Position numbers and translations under genes: made by a program | NCBI RefSeq assembly: GCF_001570925.1 | Contig: NZ_BCSP01000001.1 | Coordinates: 310,001-374,000, forward strand | Reading direction: 5' to 3' | Length of the DNA stretch: 64,000 bases | Source of the DNA: [Zimmermannella] bifida NBRC 103089 | GTDB lineage: Bacteria; Actinomycetota; Actinomycetes; Actinomycetales; Microbacteriaceae | Part shown: positions 1-8,488 of the stretch, piece after piece | How the letters are laid out: the number at the start of each line of letters is the position of its first letter | Position numbering within the stretch: position 1 is the stretch's first letter | Notes under the pieces: model-generated | Seen by the model: the letters and a program-made list of their open reading frames with translations, nothing else | Databases searched by the model: none | What the model was told of the DNA's origin: nothing

Positions 1-271
1 CGTCGATGGTCTCGGCCAGCGCCGTCGCGACTGCGATGGCATCTTCGGTAGATGGTGTGTGCTCGCCACGCATGTTCAGCGGATAGCCCACGTAGACCCG
101 CAGCGGTTCGACTTCGGCGACGATTTCACGCAGGCGCTGCAGGTGGGTTTCGTTTTCGAGATCACGAGCAACCGTCTCGAGCGGCGTCGCTAGGAGCCCG
201 TCCGGGTCGCTTTTCGCGACACCGATACGGGCCTTCCCAACGTCAACTCCGAGGCGTGGTCCGCGCGACAC
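1..271 (-). CDS. ruvX: RuvX/YqgF-family Holliday junction resolvase-like nuclease (partial)
   Basis: The frame runs off the left window edge, so only the N-terminal 90 or so residues are present. It opens with a GTG whose first G is the last base of the alaS TAG (TAG/GTG overlap), which suggests translational coupling. The product begins VSRGPRLGVDVGKARIGVA, the RNase H-like 'GxDxGxxRIGVA' motif with the first catalytic Asp, and continues with TPLETVARD and VGYPLNMRGE, both typical of YqgF/RuvX. This family acts in 16S rRNA 5'-end maturation and has been proposed to resolve junctions. In actinobacteria it follows alaS, as here. Identification is confident; the C-terminus cannot be judged. Confidence 0.9.
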   Translation of the reverse strand, partial: MSRGPRLGVDVGKARIGVAKSDPDGLLATPLETVARDLENETHLQRLREIVAEVEPLRVYVGYPLNMRGEHTPSTEDAIAVATALAETID

Positions 272-2940
272 TACAGGCTCCGCAGCAGGTCGCGTACCTC
301 GGTGAGTGCTGCTGCGTGCTGCGTCGCATCCTGACCGCCACCCTGGGCGACATCTGGCTTACCGCCGCCGCCACCGCCGAGCTGCTTCGAGGCAACCTTG
401 ACCATCGCGCCAGCATTTGCGCCGAGATCGCGTGCGGCCTGGTTCGTCGCGACGACGATGCTCGGTTTGCCGTTTGCTTCACCGATGAATGCCACAACGG
501 CAGCATCGCTGCCGAGTCGCTCACGCGCTTCGAGTGCGAGCGAACGCACATCGTCGGCACCGGCGACGGTTCCGAGGAACGTCGCGACAACCCGCATCCC
601 GCCGATTTGCTCGGCCTGGTCGAGGAGTTCTGGCAGTTTGTCGCGCAGCTTCGCCGATTCGAGTTCGGCGATGCGCTTGTTCGCCTGCTTGAGTTCGTTC
701 ACGAGCGATGCCACGCGGTCAGCAACCTGGTCACGCGGTACGCGCAGTCCCGAGGTCAGCTCGCGCACGAGCGCGCGCTCGGCGGCAAAGTCGCTGAATG
801 CATCCCGACCGACAAACGCCTCGACGCGTCGGTTGGTGGCACCAACGCTGGACTCACCGATGAGGTTCACCAGACCGATTTGCGAAGTGTTGGCAACGTG
901 CGTACCACCGCAGAGTTCACGCGACCATGGGCCACCGATCTCGACCATTCGCACGACCGAACCGTACTTTTCGCCGAACAGCGCGCGTGCGCCGAGGGCC
1001 TTGGCATCGTCGAGTGACATTTCGCGGGTAATGACCTCGTAGTCCTGCCGCACCGCACGGTTCGTGATCTCTTCGAGCTCCGAACGTGTCTCGGCCGAAA
1101 GTGGCTCCGACCACCCGAAGTCCAGGCGCATGTACCCGGCCTTGTTATACGAACCGGTCTGGTGCGCATCTGGCCCGAGGGTGTCGCGGAGTGCCGCGTG
1201 GATGAGGTGGGTTGCCGAGTGAGCTTCGGATGCTTGACGGCGGTATACCGCGTCGACGACAGTCTCGACCTCGTCGTCTACCGCGATGGTGCCGGCAACG
1301 ACTTCGACCGTGTGCGCCACGAGCCCTTGTACGGGCTTCTGGACATCGAGAACGCGACCCTCAAAGCCACCGACCGCAGAACGCAGCGAACCGTGGTCCG
1401 CATCCTGACCACCCGACTCGGCATAGAGCGACGTCTCGTTCAGGATGATTTCGACCGTCTCACCGGCGCTTGCCGACGTGACACTCTCGCCGTTAGCAAT
1501 GATGCCGATGACACGCGACTGTGCCTCGAGCTCGGTGTAGCCAACAAACGCGGTCTCGCCCATGGCACGGAATGCGCTGTAGACCGAGAGGTCGGCCAGC
1601 GCACCGCGACGAGCGCGGGCATCGGCCTTCGCGCGTTCGACCTGTTCGCGCATGAGCGAATCGAACTTGTCGCGATTCACGTTGAGGCCGGCTTCGGCGG
1701 CCATCTCCATGGTCAGGTCAATCGGGAATCCGAAGGTGTCGTGAAGCTTGAACGCCACAGCACCATCAAGCGCGTTCAGTCCGCCCGACTTCGCAGCGTC
1801 AGCAGCCTCGGCGAAGATCGCGTTGCCCTGCGCCAGGGTGCGCAAGAAAGTCTGTTCTTCGGCGTAAGCGATGCGGCTGATGCGGTCAAAGTCACGCTCG
1901 ACCTCGGGGTAGGCATCCTTCATTGCCGCCATCGATACCGGGAAGAGTTCCGGGAAGGTTGCCGTTTCAACGCCGAGCAGACGCATATTGCGGATCACAC
2001 GGCGCAGCAGACGACGCAAGATGTAGCCGCGTCCCTCGTTGCCAGGCTGTACGCCGTCGGTGATGAGCATGAGCGCCGAGCGCACGTGGTCGGCCACAAC
2101 GCGCAGACGCACATCATCCTCGCCGCCGTTGCCGTACACGCGACCCGAAAGTTCCGCCGCACGGTCCAGTACCGGGCGAACCTGGTCGGTTTCGTACATG
2201 TTATCGACGCCCTGCAGCAGGAACGCGATTCGTTCCAGGCCGATACCGGTGTCGATGTTCTTCTGCGGCAGTTCGCCAAGCAATTCGAAGGTGCCGTCAC
2301 CGTTGTCGGCGCCGCGCTCGTACTGCATGAATACGAGGTTCCAGATCTCGACGTAGCGGTCGTCGTCGGTGGCCGGGCCACCGTCGATGCCGTATGCCGG
2401 TCCCCGGTCAAAGAAGATCTCCGAGTCTGGGCCAGCAGGTCCGCCAGGCTTTCCAGCCGACCAGTAGTTGGTGTCGGCACCGAGGCGCTGGATGCGCTCT
2501 GCGGGAATGTCCGAGAGCTCGAGCCAGTAGTTGAACGCTTCGTCGTCGTCCTTGTACACCGTCACCCAGAGGTCATCGGGGTTGAACCCGAGGCCGCCCT
2601 GGTCCTGCGGCGTGGTCAGGAAGGTGTAGGCGAAGCCAATGGCTTCTTTCTTGAAGTAGTCACCAAACGAGAAGTTTCCGCCCATCTGGAAGAACGTGCC
2701 GTGGCGCGGGGTCTTACCGACTTCTTCGATGTCGTTGGTGCGGATGCACTTCTGCACGCTGGTTGCGCGCGGATACGGAGCCGGGACCATGCCGGTCATA
2801 TACGGGATGAACGGCACCATACCGGCGATGGTGAACATCACCGTGGGGTCTTCGCTAACGAGCGAAGCCGACGGTACGACGGTGTGCTGTTGGTCCTCGA
2901 AGAACTTCAGAAAGCGGCGCTTGATTTCAGCGGTAAGCAT
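271..2940 (-). CDS. alaS: alanine--tRNA ligase
   Basis: A full-length 889-residue class II synthetase charging tRNA-Ala. The N-terminus (LTAEIKRRFLKFFEDQQHT) and the FFQMGGNFSFGDYFKKEAI motif belong to the catalytic domain. The editing domain carries the HSATH zinc motif near residue 573 and CGGTH near residue 677. The C-terminal DHHA1-like region ends with the glycine-rich KQLGGGGGGKPDVAQGGG. Length is normal. No clear Shine-Dalgarno precedes the ATG; a TAGCTA sequence 7 to 12 bases upstream would fit the -10 element of a leaderless transcript, but that is inference. ruvX follows with a one-base overlap. Confidence 0.98.
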   Translation of the reverse strand: MLTAEIKRRFLKFFEDQQHTVVPSASLVSEDPTVMFTIAGMVPFIPYMTGMVPAPYPRATSVQKCIRTNDIEEVGKTPRHGTFFQMGGNFSFGDYFKKEAIGFAYTFLTTPQDQGGLGFNPDDLWVTVYKDDDEAFNYWLELSDIPAERIQRLGADTNYWSAGKPGGPAGPDSEIFFDRGPAYGIDGGPATDDDRYVEIWNLVFMQYERGADNGDGTFELLGELPQKNIDTGIGLERIAFLLQGVDNMYETDQVRPVLDRAAELSGRVYGNGGEDDVRLRVVADHVRSALMLITDGVQPGNEGRGYILRRLLRRVIRNMRLLGVETATFPELFPVSMAAMKDAYPEVERDFDRISRIAYAEEQTFLRTLAQGNAIFAEAADAAKSGGLNALDGAVAFKLHDTFGFPIDLTMEMAAEAGLNVNRDKFDSLMREQVERAKADARARRGALADLSVYSAFRAMGETAFVGYTELEAQSRVIGIIANGESVTSASAGETVEIILNETSLYAESGGQDADHGSLRSAVGGFEGRVLDVQKPVQGLVAHTVEVVAGTIAVDDEVETVVDAVYRRQASEAHSATHLIHAALRDTLGPDAHQTGSYNKAGYMRLDFGWSEPLSAETRSELEEITNRAVRQDYEVITREMSLDDAKALGARALFGEKYGSVVRMVEIGGPWSRELCGGTHVANTSQIGLVNLIGESSVGATNRRVEAFVGRDAFSDFAAERALVRELTSGLRVPRDQVADRVASLVNELKQANKRIAELESAKLRDKLPELLDQAEQIGGMRVVATFLGTVAGADDVRSLALEARERLGSDAAVVAFIGEANGKPSIVVATNQAARDLGANAGAMVKVASKQLGGGGGGKPDVAQGGGQDATQHAAALTEVRDLLRSL

Positions 2941-3041
2941 GTGTGTTAGCTATCTCGTGTGGATGAACGGCGCAGCGGATGCGGGCGCCTAACGTCTTGT
3001 GTTCGGAAACGTCGGTGCGTGGTCAACGTACCGACAGTGCG

Positions 3042-3263
3042 TTACTGGCCGGCCCGACCCTGGCCGGATTCGATCGCGGCGTAAATGGCCTCGGTACGGG
3101 CTTCGTATCCCTGCTTCACCGCATCCACGAATTCGGCAGCGAACTCGTTAACGTCTTCGAAGAACTCGCGACCACGTTCGGTCGAGTTCACGAAGTGCGC
3201 GATGGTGAGACCGGCGAAAACACCGCCAGTAATCATGGCGATTGACTTCAGTGCATTCTTCAT
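3042..3263 (-). CDS. small conserved membrane-associated protein
   Basis: A 73-residue product starting MKNALKSIAMITGGVFAG. The start is set by an AGGAGGA ribosome site a few bases upstream; a longer frame to 3410 exists but its extension is arginine/proline-rich and lacks a ribosome site. One hydrophobic segment spans residues 8-23, followed by an acidic amphipathic region with FEDVNEFAAEFVDAVKQGY, reminiscent of short YtxH-like proteins. It lies between alaS and the DUF948-type gene on the same strand, a grouping common in actinobacteria. I do not know its function. Confidence 0.75.
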   Translation of the reverse strand: MKNALKSIAMITGGVFAGLTIAHFVNSTERGREFFEDVNEFAAEFVDAVKQGYEARTEAIYAAIESGQGRAGQ

Positions 3264-3330
3264 CGGGGAATCCTCCTTGCTGCGGTTGGCATGGCCCAGC
3301 CCGCAGCTGCGAGCTGGATGAACGACTTGT

Positions 3331-3708
3331 CTACTTGGCGTTGCGCTTGGTGCGGCGGCCCGGCTTGAGGGCCTTGAACCCCGCCGAGGCGGCGGCGCTG
3401 AATCCAGCAATCTTAATCAGCGGACCACCAACAGTTGCCGCAGTGAGGGCAACGAGCGAGTTCACGTTATTGGTGGTTTCTTCGACATTGCTCGTGATCT
3501 GGTCGATTCGTGCGAGCTGGTGGTTCGCCTCTTGCATCGTCACCTGCGTTTGCGCGATCGTCGGGGTGAATTCATCGACCGATTCGCGGATGCCGCGGCG
3601 AACTTCATCGAGGACGCCACCAAGCTTGATGATGGGTACCGCGAGCAGCAGCACGAGGACAAGGAAGGCACCGGCTGCAATCAGACCGGCAATGTCACCA
3701 AATGACAC
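3331..3708 (-). CDS. DUF948-domain membrane protein
   Basis: 125 residues from a GTG at 3708, preceded by CAGGAGTTATTC as ribosome site; a longer frame to 3756 would begin inside the rpsD terminator hairpin and is rejected. The N-terminal helix (DIAGLIAAGAFLVLVLLLAVPI) is a membrane anchor, followed by a DUF948-like stretch, LGGVLDEVRRGIRESVDE, with coiled-coil character, and a basic tail, PGRRTKRNAK. Such proteins commonly sit between rpsD and alaS in actinobacteria. Function unknown. The next gene downstream on the strand is the small membrane protein at 3042-3263. Confidence 0.85.
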   Translation of the reverse strand: MSFGDIAGLIAAGAFLVLVLLLAVPIIKLGGVLDEVRRGIRESVDEFTPTIAQTQVTMQEANHQLARIDQITSNVEETTNNVNSLVALTAATVGGPLIKIAGFSAAASAGFKALKPGRRTKRNAK

Positions 3709-3756
3709 GAATAACTCCTGGGTTCGAGGGCGGTTACGGCAGGCCGTAACCAACAA

Positions 3757-3788
3757 GAGAGCGGACCACCCGTGGGTGATCCGCTCTC
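3757..3788 (-). terminator. rho-independent terminator after rpsD
   Basis: The arms GAGAGCGGA and TCCGCTCTC extend inward through one mismatch into CACCC/GGGTG. On the minus strand the hairpin lies about 37 bases past the rpsD stop and is followed by TTGTTGGTT, a moderately T-rich tail. Confidence 0.75.
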
Positions 3789-3825
3789 TATGCTAACGGT
3801 CGTTTACAACGAACGTGAACGCCGA

Positions 3826-4455
3826 CTAGCGAGCTGCGTAGTACTCAACAACCAGCTGTACGTCACAGGTGATTGGTACTTCGTCACGCTTCGGGCGACG
3901 GTCGAGGCGTGCCTCGAGCTTGTCCAGCTCAACGTTGAGGTAGCCAGGAACTGGAGGCAGAACCTCAGCGTGACCACCGGCAGCAGCAACCTGGAAGATT
4001 TCCATTTCTTCGCTGCGTGCCTTGACGTGAATGAGCTGTCCCGGGGTTACGCGGAACGACGGACGGTCAACGATCTTGCCGTCAACGAGGATGTGGCGGT
4101 GCACAACCATCTGGCGAGCCTGTGCGGTGGTGCGGGCAAAGCCGGCACGGAGCACGAGGGCGTCCAGACGCATCTCGAGGAGCTCAACGAGGTTCTCACC
4201 GGTCAGGCCGGGAGTACGACGAGCTTCTTCGAAGACGATACGGAGCTGCTTTTCACGCAGTCCGTACTGCGCCCGCAGACGCTGCTTTTCGCGCAGACGT
4301 ACAGCAAAGTCGCTGTCAGTCTTGCGGCGGGTACGGCCGTGCTGGCCAGGAGCGTAAGGGCGCTTCTCCATGAGACGCGCGGCCTTCGGGGTCAGTGCGA
4401 TACCGAGGGCACGGGACATCCGTACCTTCGAACGAGTACGCGACTTCTTCGACAC
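3826..4455 (-). CDS. rpsD: 30S ribosomal protein S4
   Basis: A 209-residue S4 (uS4), the small-subunit assembly protein that binds 16S rRNA. It starts MSKKSRTRSKVRMSRALG, includes RPYAPGQHGR, and the S4 RNA-binding domain contains LRAGFARTTAQARQMVVHRH and VDGKIVDRPSFRV. Length is typical for actinobacteria. The gene is monocistronic: it is followed by a strong hairpin and preceded by a short spacer after rarA. In many bacteria rpsD sits with rpsM-rpsK-rpoA; a stand-alone copy between alaS and rarA is usual in this group. Confidence 0.98.
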   Translation of the reverse strand: MSKKSRTRSKVRMSRALGIALTPKAARLMEKRPYAPGQHGRTRRKTDSDFAVRLREKQRLRAQYGLREKQLRIVFEEARRTPGLTGENLVELLEMRLDALVLRAGFARTTAQARQMVVHRHILVDGKIVDRPSFRVTPGQLIHVKARSEEMEIFQVAAAGGHAEVLPPVPGYLNVELDKLEARLDRRPKRDEVPITCDVQLVVEYYAAR

Positions 4456-4607
4456 GAAGTCTTCCTTTCATGTTCGTTATGGCGCGCGTGAGCGCGCAGA
4501 CAGTGCTCTCCGCCTTTCCCTGTGGACAAGGCGTCAAATGAACTGACCTAGCTTACCACGATGCGACCAGTTTCGGCGGCGTTGATTGTGGTGGCGCGTG
4601 GCGGTGA

Positions 4608-5966
4608 TCATTCGCCACGGGTAATACGACGAAGTTTCTCAAGGCGCGCGGCCAGGTCACGCTCAAATCCGTGCGCCGTTGGCGTGTAGTACTCCCGCCC
4701 AATGAGCGGATCCGGCAGATACTGCTGGGCGACGACACCGAGCGCATCGTCGTGCGGGTAACGGTAGCCCTTGCCATGCCCAAGCTGTTTCGCTCCCGCG
4801 TAGTGCGCATCCCGCAACGGCTTCGGGACGCGACCGGCATGGCCGGCCTTCACATCGGCAATTGCCGCATTAATGGCGTTGTAGCTCGCGTTCGATTTGG
4901 GCGCGGTCGCCAAGTACACCGTGGCATTGGCCAGTGGAATACGTCCCTCGGGCATGCCGATGAGGGCTACCGCGTTCGCGGCAGACTCAGCAATCAGCAT
5001 GGCTTGCGGGTCGGCCATACCGATATCTTCGGACGCCGAAATGATCAATCGCCGCGCGATAAACCGCGGGTCCTCCCCCGCAACGATCATCCGCGCAAGG
5101 TAGTGAATCGCCGCATCCGGATCCGAACCGCGAATCGACTTGATGAATGCCGAGATCACGTCGTAGTGCTCATCGCCATCGCGGTCATACCGAAGCAGCG
5201 CCTGATCGCTGGCCGATGCGACATCTTGGGCGGTGATCGTTTCGCGTGACTCGGCAATGGCGGCGGATGCGGCGGCTTCGAGCGTCGTAAGCGCGCGGCG
5301 GGCGTCGCCGGATGCGAGTCGCACGATGGCCTCGCTCGCTTCGGTTTCGAGTTCGACTTCACCCTTGAGCCCGCGCGTATCGGTCACGGCCCGCTGCAAG
5401 AGCTCGGCCAGATCAGCTTCGTCAAGGTGATGCAGGGTCAACAGCAGCGACCGTGAGAGCAGCGGCGAGATCACCGAAAACGACGGATTCTCTGTGGTCG
5501 CGGCAACGAGCGTGACCCACCCCTGCTCGACACCGGGAAGCAGTGCATCCTGCTGCGCCTTAGTAAATCGGTGAATCTCATCGAGGAAGAGCACCGTCTC
5601 GTCACCGTAGAAGTCACGGTGCTGTAGCGCATCCTGCATCACCGTCCGCACGTCTTTAACGCCGGCCGAAATCGCCGAGAGCTGCACGAAGCGACGCTTG
5701 CCACTTCCGGCCAGCGCCTGTGCAATGGTGGTCTTACCGGTTCCCGGCGGCCCCCAGAGAATTACCGATGAGCGGGCAGCGCCCGGTTCGCTCGCAGCAA
5801 GGCGACGCAATGGGGATCCAGGGCGAAGCAGGTGTCGCTGTCCGACCACCTCGTCAAGGGTGGTTGGCCGCATCCGGGCTGCCAAGGGCGCGGTCGAACC
5901 GCCCGCGCCGTCAGGAGCGTGCAATTGCGGCTGATCGCCAGATCCGAAGCCAGGATGATTCGTCAT
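4608..5966 (-). CDS. rarA: replication-associated recombination protein A (RarA/MgsA AAA+ ATPase)
   Basis: 452 residues, about the family's normal length. After a variable, proline-rich N-terminus comes the AAA+ core: [15 protein letters not shown], Walker [10 protein letters not shown] (residues about 71-79), Walker [11 protein letters not shown], and sensor TTENPSFSV. The C-terminal part ([19 protein letters not shown] and the LAPKSN-like region) is the RarA tetramerisation module. RarA acts at stalled replication forks as a clamp-loader-like ATPase. The gene is divergent from the cyclophilin gene with only 45 bp between starts, so their promoters must share that interval. Confidence 0.95.
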   Translation of the reverse strand: MTNHPGFGSGDQPQLHAPDGAGGSTAPLAARMRPTTLDEVVGQRHLLRPGSPLRRLAASEPGAARSSVILWGPPGTGKTTIAQALAGSGKRRFVQLSAISAGVKDVRTVMQDALQHRDFYGDETVLFLDEIHRFTKAQQDALLPGVEQGWVTLVAATTENPSFSVISPLLSRSLLLTLHHLDEADLAELLQRAVTDTRGLKGEVELETEASEAIVRLASGDARRALTTLEAAASAAIAESRETITAQDVASASDQALLRYDRDGDEHYDVISAFIKSIRGSDPDAAIHYLARMIVAGEDPRFIARRLIISASEDIGMADPQAMLIAESAANAVALIGMPEGRIPLANATVYLATAPKSNASYNAINAAIADVKAGHAGRVPKPLRDAHYAGAKQLGHGKGYRYPHDDALGVVAQQYLPDPLIGREYYTPTAHGFERDLAARLEKLRRITRGE

Positions 5967-6011
5967 TGCGATTGATGTTAGTAAACTGTGCTCGTTTAGC
6001 TAAGGAGTCAC

Positions 6012-6809
6012 GTGGCCGAGAACACCCGAGAACAGCGTCGCCGTAAGCGCGAATACGAAGCGCGACAGGTCGTGCACGATGTGCAGGTCGACCGCCGTCG
6101 CACCGATAACAAGAAGGCAATCATTGGTGCTGCCGCGGTTGCAGTGGTCGCCATCGGTGCCCAGATTGGGTTTACGGCCGCCGGCGGTCAGCCACAGGCT
6201 GATGACGCCCCGACCGCGACGACGGCTCCAGCGCCCGGTGCCGAAAACGGCACCCAGCCACCTCAGCAGAATGACGCTGCCGTGCCCGATCCCGCCATTG
6301 CCGAAGACCGCGAGTGGACCGGCACCATGCAGATCAACGACGTCACGCTCGACATTTCGATCGACGGCAAGAACGCTCCGCAGGCCGCCGCGAACTTCAT
6401 CGATCTGGCAAAGAACAACTTCTACAAGGACGTCACCTGCCACCGCATCACGACGAGTTCGTCGTTCAAGGTGCTGCAGTGCGGTGACCCGGACGGTACC
6501 GGTATGGGCGGCCCCGGCTACGAATTTGGCCCGGTCGAGAATGCTCCAGAGGATGGCGTCTACAAGGAGGGCGTCATCGCGATGGCGCGTGCGCAGGACC
6601 CGAACTCCATGGGTTCGCAGTTCTTCATCGTCTACGGCGACACGCCGATCCCTGACCCGACCGGCTACACCGTATTCGGTGAAGTAACCGGCGGTCTTGA
6701 CGACCTCAAGTCGGAAGTCACCGACGAAGGTGTAGCCAAGGGCGAGCCCAGCCCCGAAGACGGTAAGCCCGCCATCGACGTCAAGCTCGGCGACATCAAG
6801 CTCAAGTAG
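6012..6809 (+). CDS. cyclophilin-type peptidyl-prolyl cis-trans isomerase, membrane-anchored
   Basis: 265 residues from a GTG preceded by TAAGGAG. The N-terminus is highly charged (AENTREQRRRKREYEARQ), followed by one membrane helix at about residues 36-56 and a proline/threonine-rich linker, so the catalytic domain is predicted outside the cell. The cyclophilin fold shows TCHRITTSS, QCGDPDGTGMGGPGY and the MGSQFFIVYGD motif. The 'CHRLTTS...LQCGDP' form is characteristic of the actinobacterial PpiB branch. It is followed by a hairpin terminator and so is probably transcribed alone. Confidence 0.92.
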   Translation: MAENTREQRRRKREYEARQVVHDVQVDRRRTDNKKAIIGAAAVAVVAIGAQIGFTAAGGQPQADDAPTATTAPAPGAENGTQPPQQNDAAVPDPAIAEDREWTGTMQINDVTLDISIDGKNAPQAAANFIDLAKNNFYKDVTCHRITTSSSFKVLQCGDPDGTGMGGPGYEFGPVENAPEDGVYKEGVIAMARAQDPNSMGSQFFIVYGDTPIPDPTGYTVFGEVTGGLDDLKSEVTDEGVAKGEPSPEDGKPAIDVKLGDIKLK

Positions 6810-6848
6810 CGCGAACGAGGCAATTGGCCGCGCACACAACACCAACCA

Positions 6849-6880
6849 GTTGGCCGGTACCCGAACGGGTGCCGGCCAAC
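6849..6880 (+). terminator. hairpin terminator after the cyclophilin gene
   Basis: GTTGGCCGGTACCC pairs with GGGTGCCGGCCAAC (14 bp including one G-T pair, 4-base loop), 39 bases after the stop codon. It is followed by GGTCGTTTCC, a weak T-tract. Confidence 0.7.
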
Positions 6881-7060
6881 GGTCGTTTCCGCATCCGTCG
6901 CCAAAATCATGACGATTATCAGCCGATGTTTCCCCGTTTACCGGTGCTTGTTTCCCGAATGCAATAGCATGTCCCCTATTGCCCGTATGTTCTGTCGCCA
7001 ACCGGCATCAGAACGGACCGCAATACCGCCTTCCACCGACAAGCACCGAGGAACACGCGA

Positions 7061-8293
7061 ATGTCTGGACTCCCTGAACACCCATTTGGCCGAGTAGAAG
7101 CCGATGGCACCGTCTACGTCACCGACAACGGAACTGAGCGGCAGGTGGGCCAGTACCCCGACGGCACGCCGCAAGAAGCGCTCGACTACTTCGTGCGCAA
7201 GTTCGATGATCTGGCTGCCCAGGTGCTGCTGCTCGAGCAGCGCGCACGTGCCGGCGCCAACCCGAACGACGTTGCGAAGTCGGTGTCACACCTGAACTCG
7301 CAGATTCAGGATGCAGCGGCGGTCGGCGATCTGCAGTCGTTGCGTGACCGTCTGGGCAAGCTCAGCGGCGAGGTCGCCGAACTTGGCGAACAGCAGCAGG
7401 AAGCACAGCAGCAGGCCGTAGCCGAGGCACTCGCCCACCGTGAGTCAATCGTCGTCGCAGCCGAAGAACTCGCTGCGCAGAACCCGGCGAACATCCAGTG
7501 GAAGCAGACCACCGCGAAGATCGACGAGCTGTTCGCGCAGTGGCAGGACCACCAGAAGACCGGCCCACGCCTGCCTAAGAACGACGCGAATGCCCTGTGG
7601 AAGCGTTTCCGGACGGCACGCACCCACCTCGACAGCGAGCGCCGCAAGTTCTTTGCCAAGCTCGATGCCGACCACAAGCAGGCACGCGATGCCAAGCAGG
7701 CCATCATTGAGCGTGCCGAGGCCCTCGCACCCAAGGGCGCCGACGGCGTTCCTGAGTACCGTCGTCTGCTCGATGACTGGAAGGCGGCAGGTCGCGCCGG
7801 CCGTAAGCACGATGACGCGCTGTGGGCAAAGTTCAAGGCTGCCGGTGACGTACTCTTCCAGGCCAAGGCCGAGGTTGACGCTCGCGATGACGAAGAGTTC
7901 CAGGCCAATCTGGAACAAAAGCTCGCCATCCTGAACGACGCCGAGCCCATCCTGAAGATGACCGACCGCAAGGCAGCTCGCGAAAAGCTCAGCGACATTC
8001 AGCGCCGTTGGGATGAAGTTGGCCGCGTTCCACGCGCACAGTTCAAGCAGGTTGAAGACCGTCTGCGCAATATCGAACAGCACGTGCGCAAGCTTGATGA
8101 CGAGCACTGGGCCAACTCGAACCCCGAGAAGCAGGCTCGCCAGACCGGCATGGCTGCGCAGCTCAACGATGCGATCGCCAAGCTCGAGCAGGACCTCGCG
8201 GATGCCAAGGCTAAGGGCAACGCAAAGGCCATCAAGGAAGCCGAAGAAGCACTGAGCGCCCGCCAGGCTTGGCTCAAGGTCATCGGCGGCTAA
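7061..8293 (+). CDS. DUF349-domain protein, coiled-coil rich
   Basis: 410 residues starting MSGLPEHPFGRVEADGTVYV. After a short beta-rich N-terminus, the bulk is helical with several DUF349-type units, recognisable by 'LWxRFRxARxxxxxxR' signatures (ALWKRFRTARTHLDSERR near residue 180; ALWAKFKAAGDVLFQAKA near residue 250; RWDEVGRVPRAQFKQVEDR near residue 325). The C-terminus is alanine/lysine-rich coiled coil ending WLKVIGG. The family is common in actinobacteria, usually close to rel; a firm function is not established. Confidence 0.92.
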   Translation: MSGLPEHPFGRVEADGTVYVTDNGTERQVGQYPDGTPQEALDYFVRKFDDLAAQVLLLEQRARAGANPNDVAKSVSHLNSQIQDAAAVGDLQSLRDRLGKLSGEVAELGEQQQEAQQQAVAEALAHRESIVVAAEELAAQNPANIQWKQTTAKIDELFAQWQDHQKTGPRLPKNDANALWKRFRTARTHLDSERRKFFAKLDADHKQARDAKQAIIERAEALAPKGADGVPEYRRLLDDWKAAGRAGRKHDDALWAKFKAAGDVLFQAKAEVDARDDEEFQANLEQKLAILNDAEPILKMTDRKAAREKLSDIQRRWDEVGRVPRAQFKQVEDRLRNIEQHVRKLDDEHWANSNPEKQARQTGMAAQLNDAIAKLEQDLADAKAKGNAKAIKEAEEALSARQAWLKVIGG

Positions 8294-8364
8294 CCCCGCC
8301 CAATCTTCACGCGATTCTTCGCGTAACCGGCGACGCGGTCGAGAACGAACTGTGGTTCAATTTC

Positions 8365-8405
8365 GGCCGCGTCGAGTGGTTTCCGCGGCCGATCGATGAT
8401 CGGCC
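8365..8405 (+). terminator. overlapping alternative hairpins downstream of the DUF349 gene
   Basis: GGCCGCG (8365-8371) can pair with CGCGGCC (8384-8390), while GGCCGATC (8387-8394) can pair with GATCGGCC (8398-8405). The two stems share bases 8387-8390 and cannot form together. The position, about 70 bases after the DUF349 stop, suits a terminator or attenuator. There is no T-tract, so intrinsic termination is uncertain. Confidence 0.4.
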
Positions 8406-8488
8406 ACGCCACTTTGCGGAGCCTCGAACTTGTCCACAGATTTGCGAAATCTCACCACACGGCACCACACCTGGCCAGAATGGGCCGT

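Noticed and set aside
1162-2949. 595-codon plus-strand frame antisense to alaS
   Set aside because: Shadow of alaS; composition follows the complement of alaS codons and no motif is present.
3331-3756. Longer N-terminus for the DUF948-type protein (to 3756)
   Set aside because: The extension would begin at the edge of the rpsD terminator and lacks a ribosome site, whereas the GTG at 3708 has CAGGAG upstream.
6340-6640. Apparent divergence of the cyclophilin active-site loop (TCHRITTSSSFKVLQCGDP)
   Set aside because: On reflection it matches the normal form of actinobacterial PpiB-type cyclophilins, so it is not unusual.
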